DNA of 64,000 nucleotides, from contig NZ_JACBAZ010000002.1 in assembly GCF_013391475.1 (NCBI RefSeq), positions 186,001 to 250,000 of the forward strand, written 5' to 3'. Shown one piece after another: positions 40,282 through 48,344 of this stretch. This DNA comes from Oceaniferula marina (GTDB lineage Bacteria > Verrucomicrobiota > Verrucomicrobiia > Verrucomicrobiales > Akkermansiaceae). Every line of letters begins with the position of its first letter. Position 1 is the first letter of the stretch. A program made the position numbers and the translations under genes. Under the pieces are notes generated by a model. That model was not told the origin of the DNA. It made no database searches and was given only the letters and a program-made list of their open reading frames with translations.

Positions 40282-43188
40282 TTACGGTGTGATGAGTAAG
40301 CGAAGGAAGGTGCGTTGTGTGCTGGGGGCAGACAAACTCCAAGGTGAGCGGTAATGAAGTGTGGCGGTGCCGTCACCATGATGGATGGAGCGGATAAAGA
40401 CAGGTGCTTCCTCATCATTCCAGTGGATCAGATCCTGGGACACCTGGGGGGTGGCTTGTGTTCCCAGTGCATTCAGATTGCGTTGGAAGGCAAGGGTGAG
40501 GTAATCCTTTCCGTCAATGGTTTCGAGCTGACCGCTGGGCAAGGCGAGGTCCATGGCATTTGTAGGATGAGAGCCAAGGTAGAATTCCGAGATGTTGTCC
40601 AAGCCGTCGAGATCGTCGTCATCGGTGGCTGATCCGATGAGACTGTGGCCGGCTGACCATTCGGTGTAGCTGAGCGGTGTGAGTTTAAACATTTTGTATG
40701 CCATCCCTTTCCCAAGGGCGAGTTGTGCCGTGGCATTGAGGTGGACTTCATCGGTGTCTTTGAATCCGTCGACTTCTTGTTCGTGACTTGGATGGTCGGT
40801 GCTATTGGTGGGCACGGTGGCGGTGTTATTTTTAGCCAGAGCTGCTCCGGAATCTTCATCCAGCTCGAGTTCCGCTTGACGCACGAGCTCGCGGCCGGGG
40901 AATCGGGTGTCCACATCGCCGCCGGCAGGTGCGTATGGAAGGACCTGACCTAGCACAAAGCGGATGCCGTCCGGTGAGGCATGATTTGCAAATTGTTCCC
41001 GGATGCGATCGATAAAATGAGAGAGGTTGGCTCCGTAGTCGTCGGCACTGGTGTTGGACTCGGGTACGTTTAAACCATCCTTTGCGTCCTGCTCACCTTG
41101 TTGCCAGCACATCCCTTTGATGACCGGTTGCCAGCCATCGGTTTCGAGTGCGGCGATTCCGTTGTTGAAGGTGTTGACCATGGCGGTGAATGATCCGCCC
41201 CAGTTGCCGGTGTCTGTGGCATTGGCTCCGGGTTTGAAGTTGATTTCCAGGCTGTTGCCACTGGCAGCGTATTTGATCAGAGCGATGTTCCGTCCCGGGC
41301 AAAGGTCGCGGAGTCGTTCACCGAAACCCATTTCCGGTCCGAAGGTGCTGCCGTTGGCGGGTTGGAGGCCGACCCATTTGTTGGCGATCGATCCGGACAC
41401 ACCTGAGCCTGCGGCGTAGAGCATGATTTCGGGTATACTGAGTAGTTCGGCTGACAGCTTGTAGCTCCGTGCCGTCCCTTGCATGTTCGACTGTCCACTC
41501 AAGAGGTAGACATCGATGGGGCCTTTGCTCAGAGTGGCGGATGTCTGGGCGGTGATGATGGTGTTCCCGCGGGTAGCGGTTAAAGTCCAAGTGGTGCTGG
41601 CTGTGGGAGTGAGGATACTGCTGCCAGTACTGGATACCGATCCTACCCCTTGATCAATGGTTACCGAATCCGCATCGGTCACGTTCCAATGGAGAGTCAC
41701 GGATTCGCCTGCGGTAAAGGAGCTGGGAGTGGCAGTGAAGGATACAATGTTGGCGGAGGGTTCGGTTTGAGCCACAATTTGTAAGCCGCTCAAGGTGGCC
41801 CGACCGGAGGTGGCATCTCCGGATATTGTGAGGGTATTGCCGGTGAAGGTTCCAAACTCGGCGTAGTTGGCATCCGTGACTGCCGATGTTGATGATGTGG
41901 CGGTGCTTGGAATCCAGCCGATGACGCCATCGTTGTCGGTATCTGCATCGGTTCCTGAAGTGTCCTCCGTCCAGAATGTCTGGTTGCTGGTTCCATCGGT
42001 CATACTGATGGCGTAGGTTCGGGTGGCAGAGCCGATATCAAATACCGCATAGACCTTGTAGCCATGGGGTGCCCAGGAGGCTAGGCCGTCGAGTGTGATG
42101 CTTTCCGAGCTATTCAGATTGAGAAAGCTTTGCATGAGCCCACCGTCACCTGTGTTCGATTGGTTAGGTGAGCTGCTGTTGGCAAAGTTAGAGTAGAATG
42201 ATCCGCTTGATGTCATGTCAACACCTGCATCAGCACCGGAGGAATCGTTGAGATTGATGTGGTTGGCGCCTTGGGTCGCGGCAGTGAAGGTGCTTGGTGC
42301 TCCTGCCCCTGATGCCCGGAGATTGATGTTGTTCCATTTGGATCCGTCGGTGGTTTGAGATCCTGGCATGCCCACGATGGAGGACTCACCGGCATCGACG
42401 GCGTTGGCGTCATTGAGTGCGATACCAAAGTTTACGCTGATACTTGCGGGAATGGGGACAATTTGAAAACCGCAGATCGGAGCGCGGTTGGTATCGGCAC
42501 CCGAGATGGTCAGGGTGTCACCGGTGAAAGTTCCGAAGGCAGCATAGTTGGCATCAGTGATCGCGGTTGCTGATGTAGTTGCAGTCGACTCGATCCAGTT
42601 GATTACACCGTCGTTATCTGTATCAGAATCTGATCCTGCGGTGTCGGCTGTAAAGTAAGATTGAGAAGTTAATCCATCACTGACAGTAAAGCCGTAGGTG
42701 CGGGTGAAGGGGCCGATATCGAAGTAGAGATAAACTCGGTAACCGTGAGGCGCCCATGTGGATAGTCCGCTGAGGGAAATGGACTCCGAGTTGTTCGCGA
42801 GAGTGTAACTTTGCATCAACGCTCCGTCGCCTGATGCGGAGGCATTGGCTCCACTTGCATTGGCGTAATTGGCGTAGAAGGCCCCGCTGGATACCATATC
42901 GACCCCTGAATCAGCACCGGAAGTATCATTGAGGTCAATGTGATTGCCGTTTTGGCTCGCTGCGGTGAAGAGGCCTGGTGCGCCTTGTCCGGATGATCGG
43001 AGGGGGATATGATTCCACAATGATCCGTCATGGGTTTGTCCGCCGGGGATCCCTACGCTTGCCTTTTCTCCTGTGTCAATCGTGTTGGCATCGTCTGAGC
43101 CAATCGCAAGGTTGACATTGATCGTGTTGGCAAATGATGTAACTGCCAGAAACGGAAGCAGGATTGCTAACAAAGTTCGGATCTTCAT
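40282..43188 (-). CDS. Multidomain secreted SASA-type carbohydrate esterase (968 aa)
   Basis: Two tandem copies of one sandwich domain occupy residues 20-250 and 255-480. Each has the order ..VDAGE..G.PG.QT.DGS.WN..., SGAD(S/A)GVDM.SSG.FY.N.AN, GLA/STWAPHGY(R/K)VY and ANYA.FGTFTG(D/N)TLTISG. The same domain is the ectodomain of the adjacent PEP-CTERM protein. An Ig-like linker (WNVTDADSVTIDQGVG) leads to a SASA esterase (about 565-830): DVYLLSGQSNMQG with the nucleophile Ser, GMCWQQGEQDAKDG, and DEVHLNATAQ with the Asp-x-x-His pair. SASA enzymes remove O-acetyl groups from sugars. A C-terminal DDDLDGLDNISEFYLGSHPT block and beta module follow. In the 53-58 kb locus esterase and sulfatase are fused in one protein; here they are adjacent genes. 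Confidence 0.88.
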   Translation of the reverse strand: MKIRTLLAILLPFLAVTSFANTINVNLAIGSDDANTIDTGEKASVGIPGGQTHDGSLWNHIPLRSSGQGAPGLFTAASQNGNHIDLNDTSGADSGVDMVSSGAFYANYANASGANASASGDGALMQSYTLANNSESISLSGLSTWAPHGYRVYLYFDIGPFTRTYGFTVSDGLTSQSYFTADTAGSDSDTDNDGVINWIESTATTSATAITDANYAAFGTFTGDTLTISGADTNRAPICGFQIVPIPASISVNFGIALNDANAVDAGESSIVGMPGSQTTDGSKWNNINLRASGAGAPSTFTAATQGANHINLNDSSGADAGVDMTSSGSFYSNFANSSSPNQSNTGDGGLMQSFLNLNSSESITLDGLASWAPHGYKVYAVFDIGSATRTYAISMTDGTSNQTFWTEDTSGTDADTDNDGVIGWIPSTATSSTSAVTDANYAEFGTFTGNTLTISGDATSGRATLSGLQIVAQTEPSANIVSFTATPSSFTAGESVTLHWNVTDADSVTIDQGVGSVSSTGSSILTPTASTTWTLTATRGNTIITAQTSATLSKGPIDVYLLSGQSNMQGTARSYKLSAELLSIPEIMLYAAGSGVSGSIANKWVGLQPANGSTFGPEMGFGERLRDLCPGRNIALIKYAASGNSLEINFKPGANATDTGNWGGSFTAMVNTFNNGIAALETDGWQPVIKGMCWQQGEQDAKDGLNVPESNTSADDYGANLSHFIDRIREQFANHASPDGIRFVLGQVLPYAPAGGDVDTRFPGRELVRQAELELDEDSGAALAKNNTATVPTNSTDHPSHEQEVDGFKDTDEVHLNATAQLALGKGMAYKMFKLTPLSYTEWSAGHSLIGSATDDDDLDGLDNISEFYLGSHPTNAMDLALPSGQLETIDGKDYLTLAFQRNLNALGTQATPQVSQDLIHWNDEEAPVFIRSIHHGDGTATLHYRSPWSLSAPSTQRTFLRLLITP

Positions 43189-43209
43189 GGTGGAAATAAT
43201 GTTTGGTAA

Positions 43210-43244
43210 GAAAAACCTGACGGGATAATGGCTCCCGTCAGGTT
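43210..43244 (-). terminator. Intrinsic terminator after PEP-CTERM gene 43283-44095
   Basis: The stem AACCTGACGGG / CCCGTCAGGTT with a nine-base loop is followed on the minus strand by TTTTTCTT. It lies about 40 bp after the PEP-CTERM stop and just before the SASA esterase gene. Confidence 0.85.
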
Positions 43245-43282
43245 GTTGTTGAAATCAATGGATGTGTTTAATGCATGCTTGA

Positions 43283-44095
43283 TTATTTTCTCCGGTGGAG
43301 GATCAGGGCAAGTCCGCCGAGGCCTAGCAGGGCAGCGGAGGATGGCTCGGGGACCGCGACGATTTGAAAGCCGCTGAGGACGGCTCGTCCGCCATTATTG
43401 GTTCCAGAGATGGTGAGGGTGTCACCAGTGAAGGTGCCGAAGGAGGCGTAGTTGGCGTTGGTAACCGCGGATCCCGATGTGGTGGAGGTGGTCCCGAGCC
43501 AGTCGATGATCCCATCGTTGTTGGTATCACTGTCCGTCGAATTATCCGCAGTCCAGTAAAGCTCGAGCGCTCCTCCATCGTTCATCGAGATACCGTAGGT
43601 CCGGGTTAGCCCGCCGATGTCAAAGACGGCAAAGGCTTTGTAGCCATTGGGGGCCCATGTGGATAATCCGGTGAGGGAGATGGTTTCCGTGTCGTTGAGG
43701 TTGAGGTAGCCTTGCAGCAATCCTCCATCACCGGTTGCGCCCTGATTTGGGCTGCTGGCGTTGGCGTAGTTCGTATAGAAGGTGCCGGAAGAGGTCATGT
43801 TGACGCCGGAGGAGGCTCCGCTGGAGTCGATCAGCGCTATGCTGGCACCTCCTTGGGTTGAGGTTCTGAAGGTTCCCGGGTCGCCTGGGTCGCCTGCCAA
43901 GCGGGTGGAAATATTGTTCCAGTTTGAGCCGTCAACGGCCTCCGTTCCGCTGAGGCCTACGAGGGCCGTTTCGCCGGCATCGACTCGTTGGTTGTCAACA
44001 GTGGCGCTGACCGAAAAGTTGACGCTGATCGATGCCGCCTGAGTGGTTGCGCTTAAGCCGACCAGAAGGGCAATGCTTGTACTTTGTTTTATCAT
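43283..44095 (-). CDS. PEP-CTERM sorting-domain protein (270 aa)
   Basis: The frame opens with TTG at 44137; the ATG at 44095 (MIKQSTSIALLVGLSATTQA) gives a normal signal peptide and is used. The ectodomain (about 20-250) reads SISVNFSVSATVDNQRVDAG...SGASSGVNMTSSGTFYTNYA...LSTWAPNGYKAFAVFDIGGL...NYASFGTFTGDTLTISG. This is the same domain that occurs twice in the SASA esterase downstream and, more distantly, once in the following sulfatase. The C-terminal signal is VPEPSSAALLGLGGLALILHRRK, with His in place of the first Arg. It clearly illustrates the surface protein and enzymes of one locus sharing a binding-type domain. Confidence 0.9.
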   Translation of the reverse strand: MIKQSTSIALLVGLSATTQAASISVNFSVSATVDNQRVDAGETALVGLSGTEAVDGSNWNNISTRLAGDPGDPGTFRTSTQGGASIALIDSSGASSGVNMTSSGTFYTNYANASSPNQGATGDGGLLQGYLNLNDTETISLTGLSTWAPNGYKAFAVFDIGGLTRTYGISMNDGGALELYWTADNSTDSDTNNDGIIDWLGTTSTTSGSAVTNANYASFGTFTGDTLTISGTNNGGRAVLSGFQIVAVPEPSSAALLGLGGLALILHRRK

Positions 44096-44161
44096 GTGTT
44101 TCTGTTTTTGTTGTTTTTCAATGTTGGAGGATTCCAATAAAGATAGAAAAGGGTGTGAATA

Positions 44162-45739
44162 TTACGGTTGGTGGGTTTCCATGATTTGTTGGATGGATGC
44201 GGGGGTTAGGGTGGCCCGGTAAATAAACAGCTCATCGATGAGTCCATGAAAACGAGCCTGATATTGAGCCGATGACTGGCGGTGGTTGATGCCCAGGATC
44301 ATGGGGAGCCCTTCTTCGGTTTTCCGTGTGTGAACGATTTGGGATGATTTCTGGTGGATCGCCGGTTCGTCTTGTCCGTCGACATAAAACCTGATGTCAG
44401 GGGTGCCCTGTTCGTTCAGATCGCCGGTGTCGACCACGGCGACATGGTGCCACTTGCCATCGGCGAGGTTGGTATTGCCATCATACCAACTTTGTCCCAA
44501 ACCAAGTCTGAGCACGGCTCGTTTGGGATCGCCTTCAGCTTTGGTGACCCGGAACCTCCAGTAGCGGTTGCTCGTCATTTTCCCCCATTCGACAATGGGA
44601 GCCCAACCGTGGGGGTCGTTCGGATGAAGTTTGATCCAGCATGCGACCGAGCGAGGTTGGCGTCCAAGGATTCCCGGCCAATTGGTCAGTAGCCGGTCTC
44701 CCTTGCCGTTGAACGAAAGTGCCTTACCGTGTTTTCCGGGCACTAATCTCTCGTTGGCTTCACGGGAATCATTTTGGACAGGCTTGGCAGTGATGGTCTC
44801 CCTTCCGGACAGTGACCCTTGCGGCAAAAACGGATGGTCTCCATCAAACGACCAGTGCAGATGGGGTAATGATTTCGGGAGCGTGGTATGGAAGGTTCGG
44901 GCTGCCACGGGGATGGTATTCAGGCGCCCGACGGGGTCGATACGGCGCGCTTGGCCGGCAGTGAGTGTGTCCGACTCCTTGCGGACGCGCAGGGCGGTGA
45001 CCTGAACCTTTCCTTTCAGGACATGGACCTCATCGTGGTCGTTGGTTTTGGCCAGCACGCCAAATTCAGTTCCGAGATCAATGATGTTGAGGTCCCGGGT
45101 GGTGACTTGGAAGCCTTCCGCTCCCTTGGGAACGTGGAACCAGGCATGGCCTTGACCGAGGTAGAGTTGATCATCCGCGTGCAGGGTGAGATCCGCCGGC
45201 GCGGTGATGACGGATGTGACTCCGGAGGAGAAGGTCAGTTCGATGGCTCCCTGACTGAGTTGAAGTCGTGAGCCGGGGTGCATGGTTTGTCCCTCGGTTT
45301 GGTCTCCTGTGCTTGTGTGGCTTGAATCATGGGTGATGGTGAAGAGGCTTCCGGGGGAAGTTTGGAAAGCGAGCGACGGTGCTTGTTCCGAGTCGACAAA
45401 AAACAGCCGCATCAGCGCCAGAGAGAGCAGCAGAATGGCGGCAGCTGAGACCAGGGCAATCTTGAGGGATCTTTTTTTCTGGTCTCGCAGCAGTTCGTCG
45501 ATGCTTTGGACTCGTTGGTCGAGGATGTTCGTGTCCTGCTCCCGTTCAAGCGGATGCTGTCGGGATGCCCAGCGGTGCAGTGCTGCGTGGATGCGTACCT
45601 GTTCGAGGTAATATTTCCGGGCTTCGGGGTTGTTTTGCAGGATGAGGTCGAGTTCATGCATTCCCTGCTCATTGATGGATTCATCGATGAGCTGGCGTAT
45701 CCTTGTATTGAGGAGGGTATTTTTTTCCGGTGGGAGCAT
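44162..45739 (-). CDS. FecR-domain/LamG-domain membrane protein, candidate anti-sigma/sensor (525 aa)
   Basis: The cytoplasmic N-terminus (NTRIRQLIDESINEQGMHEL..LQNNPEARKYYLEQVRIH) is about 95 residues, then a membrane helix (IALVSAAAILLLSLALMRLFF). The FecR barrel includes NIIDLGTEFGVLAKTNDHDE and VHVLKGKVQV; compared with other copies it has a small Ser/Thr insertion after ITHD (SSHTSTGDQTEG). The LamG domain shows RSVACWIKLHPNDPHGWAPI, HHVAVVDTGDLNEQGTPDIR and GLIDELFIYRATL. The DNA is more diverged from the three near-identical copies but the same mosaic of constant middle and variable ends is visible. The start is three bases beyond the sigma stop. Confidence 0.9.
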   Translation of the reverse strand: MLPPEKNTLLNTRIRQLIDESINEQGMHELDLILQNNPEARKYYLEQVRIHAALHRWASRQHPLEREQDTNILDQRVQSIDELLRDQKKRSLKIALVSAAAILLLSLALMRLFFVDSEQAPSLAFQTSPGSLFTITHDSSHTSTGDQTEGQTMHPGSRLQLSQGAIELTFSSGVTSVITAPADLTLHADDQLYLGQGHAWFHVPKGAEGFQVTTRDLNIIDLGTEFGVLAKTNDHDEVHVLKGKVQVTALRVRKESDTLTAGQARRIDPVGRLNTIPVAARTFHTTLPKSLPHLHWSFDGDHPFLPQGSLSGRETITAKPVQNDSREANERLVPGKHGKALSFNGKGDRLLTNWPGILGRQPRSVACWIKLHPNDPHGWAPIVEWGKMTSNRYWRFRVTKAEGDPKRAVLRLGLGQSWYDGNTNLADGKWHHVAVVDTGDLNEQGTPDIRFYVDGQDEPAIHQKSSQIVHTRKTEEGLPMILGINHRQSSAQYQARFHGLIDELFIYRATLTPASIQQIMETHQP

Positions 45740-45742
45740 GAG

Positions 45743-46288
45743 CTATTTCAATGTGGTCGGGGCGCTTGTTTTGATTTGCACGCATTGTTTCAGTTTGTTG
45801 CGAATCAGGTAGAGTGCCTGGGAAATCGATGAGGCCGGGCGGTCCAGTTGTTCAGCCATAGAGTGGACGCTGATGTCATCGAAGTAGCGGGCCTTGACCA
45901 GCGCCTGTTGCTTCGGCGTGAGCAGGGCGATACACTCGGCGAGTGATTGTTCCCTCTGGTTCGGGAGGTAGACCTGACTCTGCTCGGATTCCTGGGCGAG
46001 TAGCTCCATGGTTTTTCGACTGAAGACCAGTCGGTCGCGAGAGGCATCCCGGCTGGCGGCGCGGACTTGGTTCCATGCAATGCCACGGGCCCAGGGGAGA
46101 AATGGGCGGGATAAGTCGTATTCCGATGCCTTACGCCAGAGCACGAGGTTGGTTTCCTGTAGGATGTCGTCTGCCAGTGTGGCGTCCTGAATCAGGGCAA
46201 AAATATAGTCGTGTAGCACCACCTGATGTTTAGAAATCAGGCCGATCATACGCTCCTCGGCGTCTGCTGCTATCGGTGGATTGGGCAT
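45743..46288 (-). CDS. ECF-type RNA polymerase sigma factor (181 aa)
   Basis: Region 2 reads IQDATLADDILQETNLVLWRKASEYD and FLPWARGIAWNQVRAASRDA; region 4 reads LTPKQQALVKARYFDDISVHSMA and SSISQALYLIRNKLKQCVQIK. The linker between them is slightly longer than in some paralogues. It precedes its FecR/LamG partner by three bases. Upstream (46289-46407) no promoter could be recognised with confidence; the sulfatase gene ending at 46408 is about 120 bp away and belongs to the preceding group. Confidence 0.87.
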   Translation of the reverse strand: MPNPPIAADAEERMIGLISKHQVVLHDYIFALIQDATLADDILQETNLVLWRKASEYDLSRPFLPWARGIAWNQVRAASRDASRDRLVFSRKTMELLAQESEQSQVYLPNQREQSLAECIALLTPKQQALVKARYFDDISVHSMAEQLDRPASSISQALYLIRNKLKQCVQIKTSAPTTLK

Positions 46289-46407
46289 GGCGAGAGATTG
46301 TCCTCACCTTGTATTACCACGTTTGGGTGCCTATCTCACTATGGAGGTGTAAAAAAATGATTTTTTTTGAAGCGATGAGCAGATGCGTGATGGGGGGTGT
46401 CGCGCTT

Positions 46408-47922
46408 TTACGGTTGTTGCTTCGGCAGGGTGAAGGGGTCTTCTTTTGGTGGTTTGGTGGCGTGGGTCGGCCACTGGGCGCCATGCGTTTTCAGGGCAGC
46501 TTGCATGTTGAGGGCCATTTGCATGACTCGCTCTGGTTGCTTGGCAGCCAGGTTGTTTTTTTCTCCGATGTCTTTGGTCAGGTGGTATAGCTCGTAGCTG
46601 TCATCGGCAAAATTGTAGATCAGTTTGTAGTCGCCTTCGTGGTAGGTGGTGAAGTAATCCGACCGGTGGTCGTGGGGGAAGTGGATCAAGAGTTGCTGGG
46701 GGCGGTGGTGGCCGGGTTTTCCGGAGAGGTAGGGGCTGAGGTCGTGGCCGTCGATGTTTTGGCGCGGGTTGATTCCGGCGACCTTTGAAATCGTCGGGAA
46801 GAGGTCGAAGCAGGTGACGAGATCGTTGGTGCTGCTGTTGGCCGGGATTGGCAGTGCTTGTTGCAGTTTGTTTTCTGAATTGGGTTTTGCCCAGGATGCA
46901 ATCATCGGCACACGGATGCCGCCTTCGTATTTGTCTCCCTTTTGAGCCCGGAGCGGAGCACTGAGCATCGGGGAGTCGCTGCCGTTGTCCGAGATGAAGA
47001 TAACGAGGGTGTTTTCTGCGACACCGAGCTCATCCAGGTGGGCGAGGATATCGCCGAGTGACTTGTCCATGCCTTCGATCATGGTGGCAAAGGCGAGAGA
47101 GTCACCTTTGAGCGATGGGTAGTTTTTGGTGAAGCGGGGATCCGGGTCAAAGGGGAAGTGGACCGCGTAGTGAGCCATGTAGGCAAAAAACGGTTGTTTG
47201 TCTTTTACCGATTGGGTGATGGCCTTGTTTATTTCCAGGGTGAGAGCCTCGGTGAGAAAGATGTCTTTGCCATGGTAGGCATCGAGGTGGGGAACCTGAT
47301 ACAGCCCTTTGCCGAAGTTTTTGGTGCCGTAGTAGCTGCCCGGGTGGCCGGTTTCCTTACCGGCAATATTGACATCGAAGCCGAAGCTGAGCGGATTTTT
47401 ATTGGTATCGATGTTGCCAAAGTGGGCTTTGCCGGCGTGGATCGTTCGGTAGCCGGCATGGTTGAGCAGGCGGGGCAGTGGAGGCTCGGAGGTATCGAGG
47501 CCGCCACGTTGCCAGTTGCTGGGGGAGTTGTGAGATTTGGTCGTGTTGTTGCCGGTTTCGCCGTTTGGGTAGGGGCTGGTCCAGTTGGTGACGTGATGGC
47601 GGGCTGAGTTCAGGCCGGTCATCAAACAGACCCGGGTGGGGGAGCAGACGGGCATGGCATAGGCCCGGGTGAACTTGATTCCTGACTCGGTCAGTGACTT
47701 CATGTTCGGAGTGCGGAACAGTCGGTTGAGTGGTGTGGTGATATTGTTGCCATGGGCATCGATGGTGAAGGGAACCGAGGTGTCCTGGATCCCCATGTCA
47801 TCAACGACAAAAAGCAGGATGTTGGCTTTGCTGGCAGTGGCGCTGGCTGCGGAGGATGATAGGGTAGCGAGACCTGTCAAACAGATCAGGCTAAGGTGGA
47901 GAATGAGTCGGAGACGGAGCAT
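46408..47922 (-). CDS. Secreted S1-family sulfatase (504 aa)
   Basis: A signal peptide (LRLILHLSLICLTGLATLSS) leads to ANILLFVVDDMGIQDTSVPFT, formylglycine motif CSPTRVCLMTG (Cys93), GYRTIHAGKAHFGN, NIAGKETGHPGSYYGTKNFG, HYAVHFPFDPDPRF, VIFISDNGSD and a C-terminal ELYHLTKDIGEKNNLAAKQP. It is a close in-window relative of the sulfatases at 22758, 37513 and 61772, all of which share the DTSVPF block, but has no extra domains. It sits at the end of the group that includes the GH20 enzyme and another sulfatase. Confidence 0.9.
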   Translation of the reverse strand: MLRLRLILHLSLICLTGLATLSSSAASATASKANILLFVVDDMGIQDTSVPFTIDAHGNNITTPLNRLFRTPNMKSLTESGIKFTRAYAMPVCSPTRVCLMTGLNSARHHVTNWTSPYPNGETGNNTTKSHNSPSNWQRGGLDTSEPPLPRLLNHAGYRTIHAGKAHFGNIDTNKNPLSFGFDVNIAGKETGHPGSYYGTKNFGKGLYQVPHLDAYHGKDIFLTEALTLEINKAITQSVKDKQPFFAYMAHYAVHFPFDPDPRFTKNYPSLKGDSLAFATMIEGMDKSLGDILAHLDELGVAENTLVIFISDNGSDSPMLSAPLRAQKGDKYEGGIRVPMIASWAKPNSENKLQQALPIPANSSTNDLVTCFDLFPTISKVAGINPRQNIDGHDLSPYLSGKPGHHRPQQLLIHFPHDHRSDYFTTYHEGDYKLIYNFADDSYELYHLTKDIGEKNNLAAKQPERVMQMALNMQAALKTHGAQWPTHATKPPKEDPFTLPKQQP

Positions 47923-48344
47923 GGCGGAGCTGGATCAGGGTGAGTTCAGAAACGGCGCTATAATGTGTGCGCCGAGGCTGAGAGTAATGATTTTGCCTCA
48001 AGTCGCAATGCGTGAGATCCCGGGGTCGTGCCGTAATGCAAGTGGTCACTGCAGCTTTGCCATGCGGGGTGGGAGTTGCTTTGAGTTTTAAATCTTTAGC
48101 AGGTGTCGGAGTTTGGGGAAGTGGCCGGGGTGAGGCTGCCTGCAGGATGTTCGAACAGGTGAGCGAGATGAGGGTGAGTCAGTTTCCCGGCGAAGTCATG
48201 GAACCCATCTTGTAAATCGGTTAGAAGTTTTCAGGCATGTTCTCCGGCTCCGTCAGAAAGAGAGGGAGGGGTGTCGTTGGTTTTTAAAAACTAACAGCAT
48301 CATGAATAGAGCTCATGCCTGTAAGCGCTGCATCAACCAAATGC
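47923..48344. other. Gene-free stretch between sulfatase and GH20 genes
   Basis: About 420 bases contain no supported gene. A minus-strand frame without a start codon (around 48110-48230, reading DGFHDFAGKLTHPHLAHLFE) looks gene-like but was not recognised and may be a fragment. The upstream signals of sulfatase 46408-47922 must lie here; no clear terminator for the GH20 gene was found. Confidence 0.4.

Noticed and set aside
47960-48230. Gene-like minus-strand frame reading DGFHDFAGKLTHPHLAHLFE without a start codon
   Set aside because: Only about 40 codons between stops, no initiation codon and no recognised family; listed only as part of the gene-free stretch.
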